Assembly: GCA_013002425.1 (NCBI GenBank)
Contig: JABDJQ010000727.1
Location: 1 to 6,416, forward strand
Source: Gemmatimonadota bacterium
GTDB taxonomy: Bacteria; Orphanbacterota; Orphanbacteria; Orphanbacterales; Orphanbacteraceae
DNA: 6,416 bases
Reading direction: 5' to 3'
The position numbers and the translations under genes were made by a program. This document shows, piece after piece, positions 6,320-6,416 of this stretch (its first letter is position 1; the number at the start of each line of letters is the position of its first letter). The notes below the pieces were generated by a model. That model searched no databases and was not told where the DNA came from. It saw nothing but the letters and a program-made list of their open reading frames with translations.

Positions 6320-6416
6320 ATGGACACGCGGGATGCGACAGGGACCGAACGGGCGCGAAGGGAAACGCACGCGGAGCGCATCTTCGCCGCCATCGTGATC
6401 GCCGGCGCGGCCGTAC
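6320..6416 (+). CDS. Start of an unidentified gene, cut by the window edge
   Basis: An ATG two bases after the queA stop opens a frame that stays open to the window end (32 codons). The first 20 residues are polar and rich in Arg and Glu, followed by a hydrophobic stretch (IFAAIVIAGAAV) that looks like the start of a membrane segment or uncleaved signal anchor with the N-terminus inside. No Shine-Dalgarno is visible, so coupling to queA translation is likely. The family cannot be told from this much sequence, and a later start inside the frame cannot be excluded. Confidence 0.5.
   Translation, partial: MDTRDATGTERARRETHAERIFAAIVIAGAAV

Overview
The window is a GC-rich bacterial stretch in which every confident gene lies on the + strand, packed almost end to end. 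In order it holds an EF-G-like GTPase of the EF-G-2 type, a YebC/TACO1-family protein, ruvC, ruvA, ruvB, queA and the first codons of one more gene that runs off the right edge. The order yebC-ruvC-ruvA-ruvB, often followed by queA, is a widespread bacterial arrangement. The preference for codons ending in G or C, the use of TTG and GTG starts, and the AAGGAG-type ribosome binding site all fit an ordinary high-GC bacterium with the standard code. Nothing in the sequence fixes the phylum. An uncultured or candidate-phylum Gram-negative lineage is possible, but that is a guess.

Bases 1-72 hold nothing I can identify. They may be the tail of an upstream gene or a spacer. A likely sigma-70-type promoter (about 73-102) and a strong Shine-Dalgarno (131-136) lead into the EF-G-like gene, whose start is TTG at 144. 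Its stop is directly followed by the ATG of yebC with no bases between. After yebC comes the only real gap, 66 bases (2973-3038), with a small GC-rich hairpin and T run that may be a weak terminator or attenuator. Then follow ruvC (GTG), ruvA (ATG in an ATGA overlap), ruvB (GTG, 8-base overlap) and queA (GTG, 6 bases after ruvB). The partial ORF begins 2 bases after queA.

Functionally, the first two genes act on translation: an EF-G paralogue, and a YebC protein of a family recently tied to relieving ribosome stalls. The next three form the Holliday-junction resolvasome, with RuvA binding the junction, RuvB driving branch migration and RuvC cutting. QueA acts on tRNA, in queuosine synthesis. 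All catalytic signatures looked for are present in RuvC, RuvA and RuvB, so these look functional.

I do not see a wholly new system here. The points most worth a second look are the zero-gap EF-G-2/yebC pair, the EF-G-like G3 motif with Tyr instead of His, a low-complexity insert and an altered conserved motif in QueA, a nine-codon leader ORF whose stop overlaps the EF-G-like start, and three gene junctions where only a TAG codon separates neighbouring reading frames.
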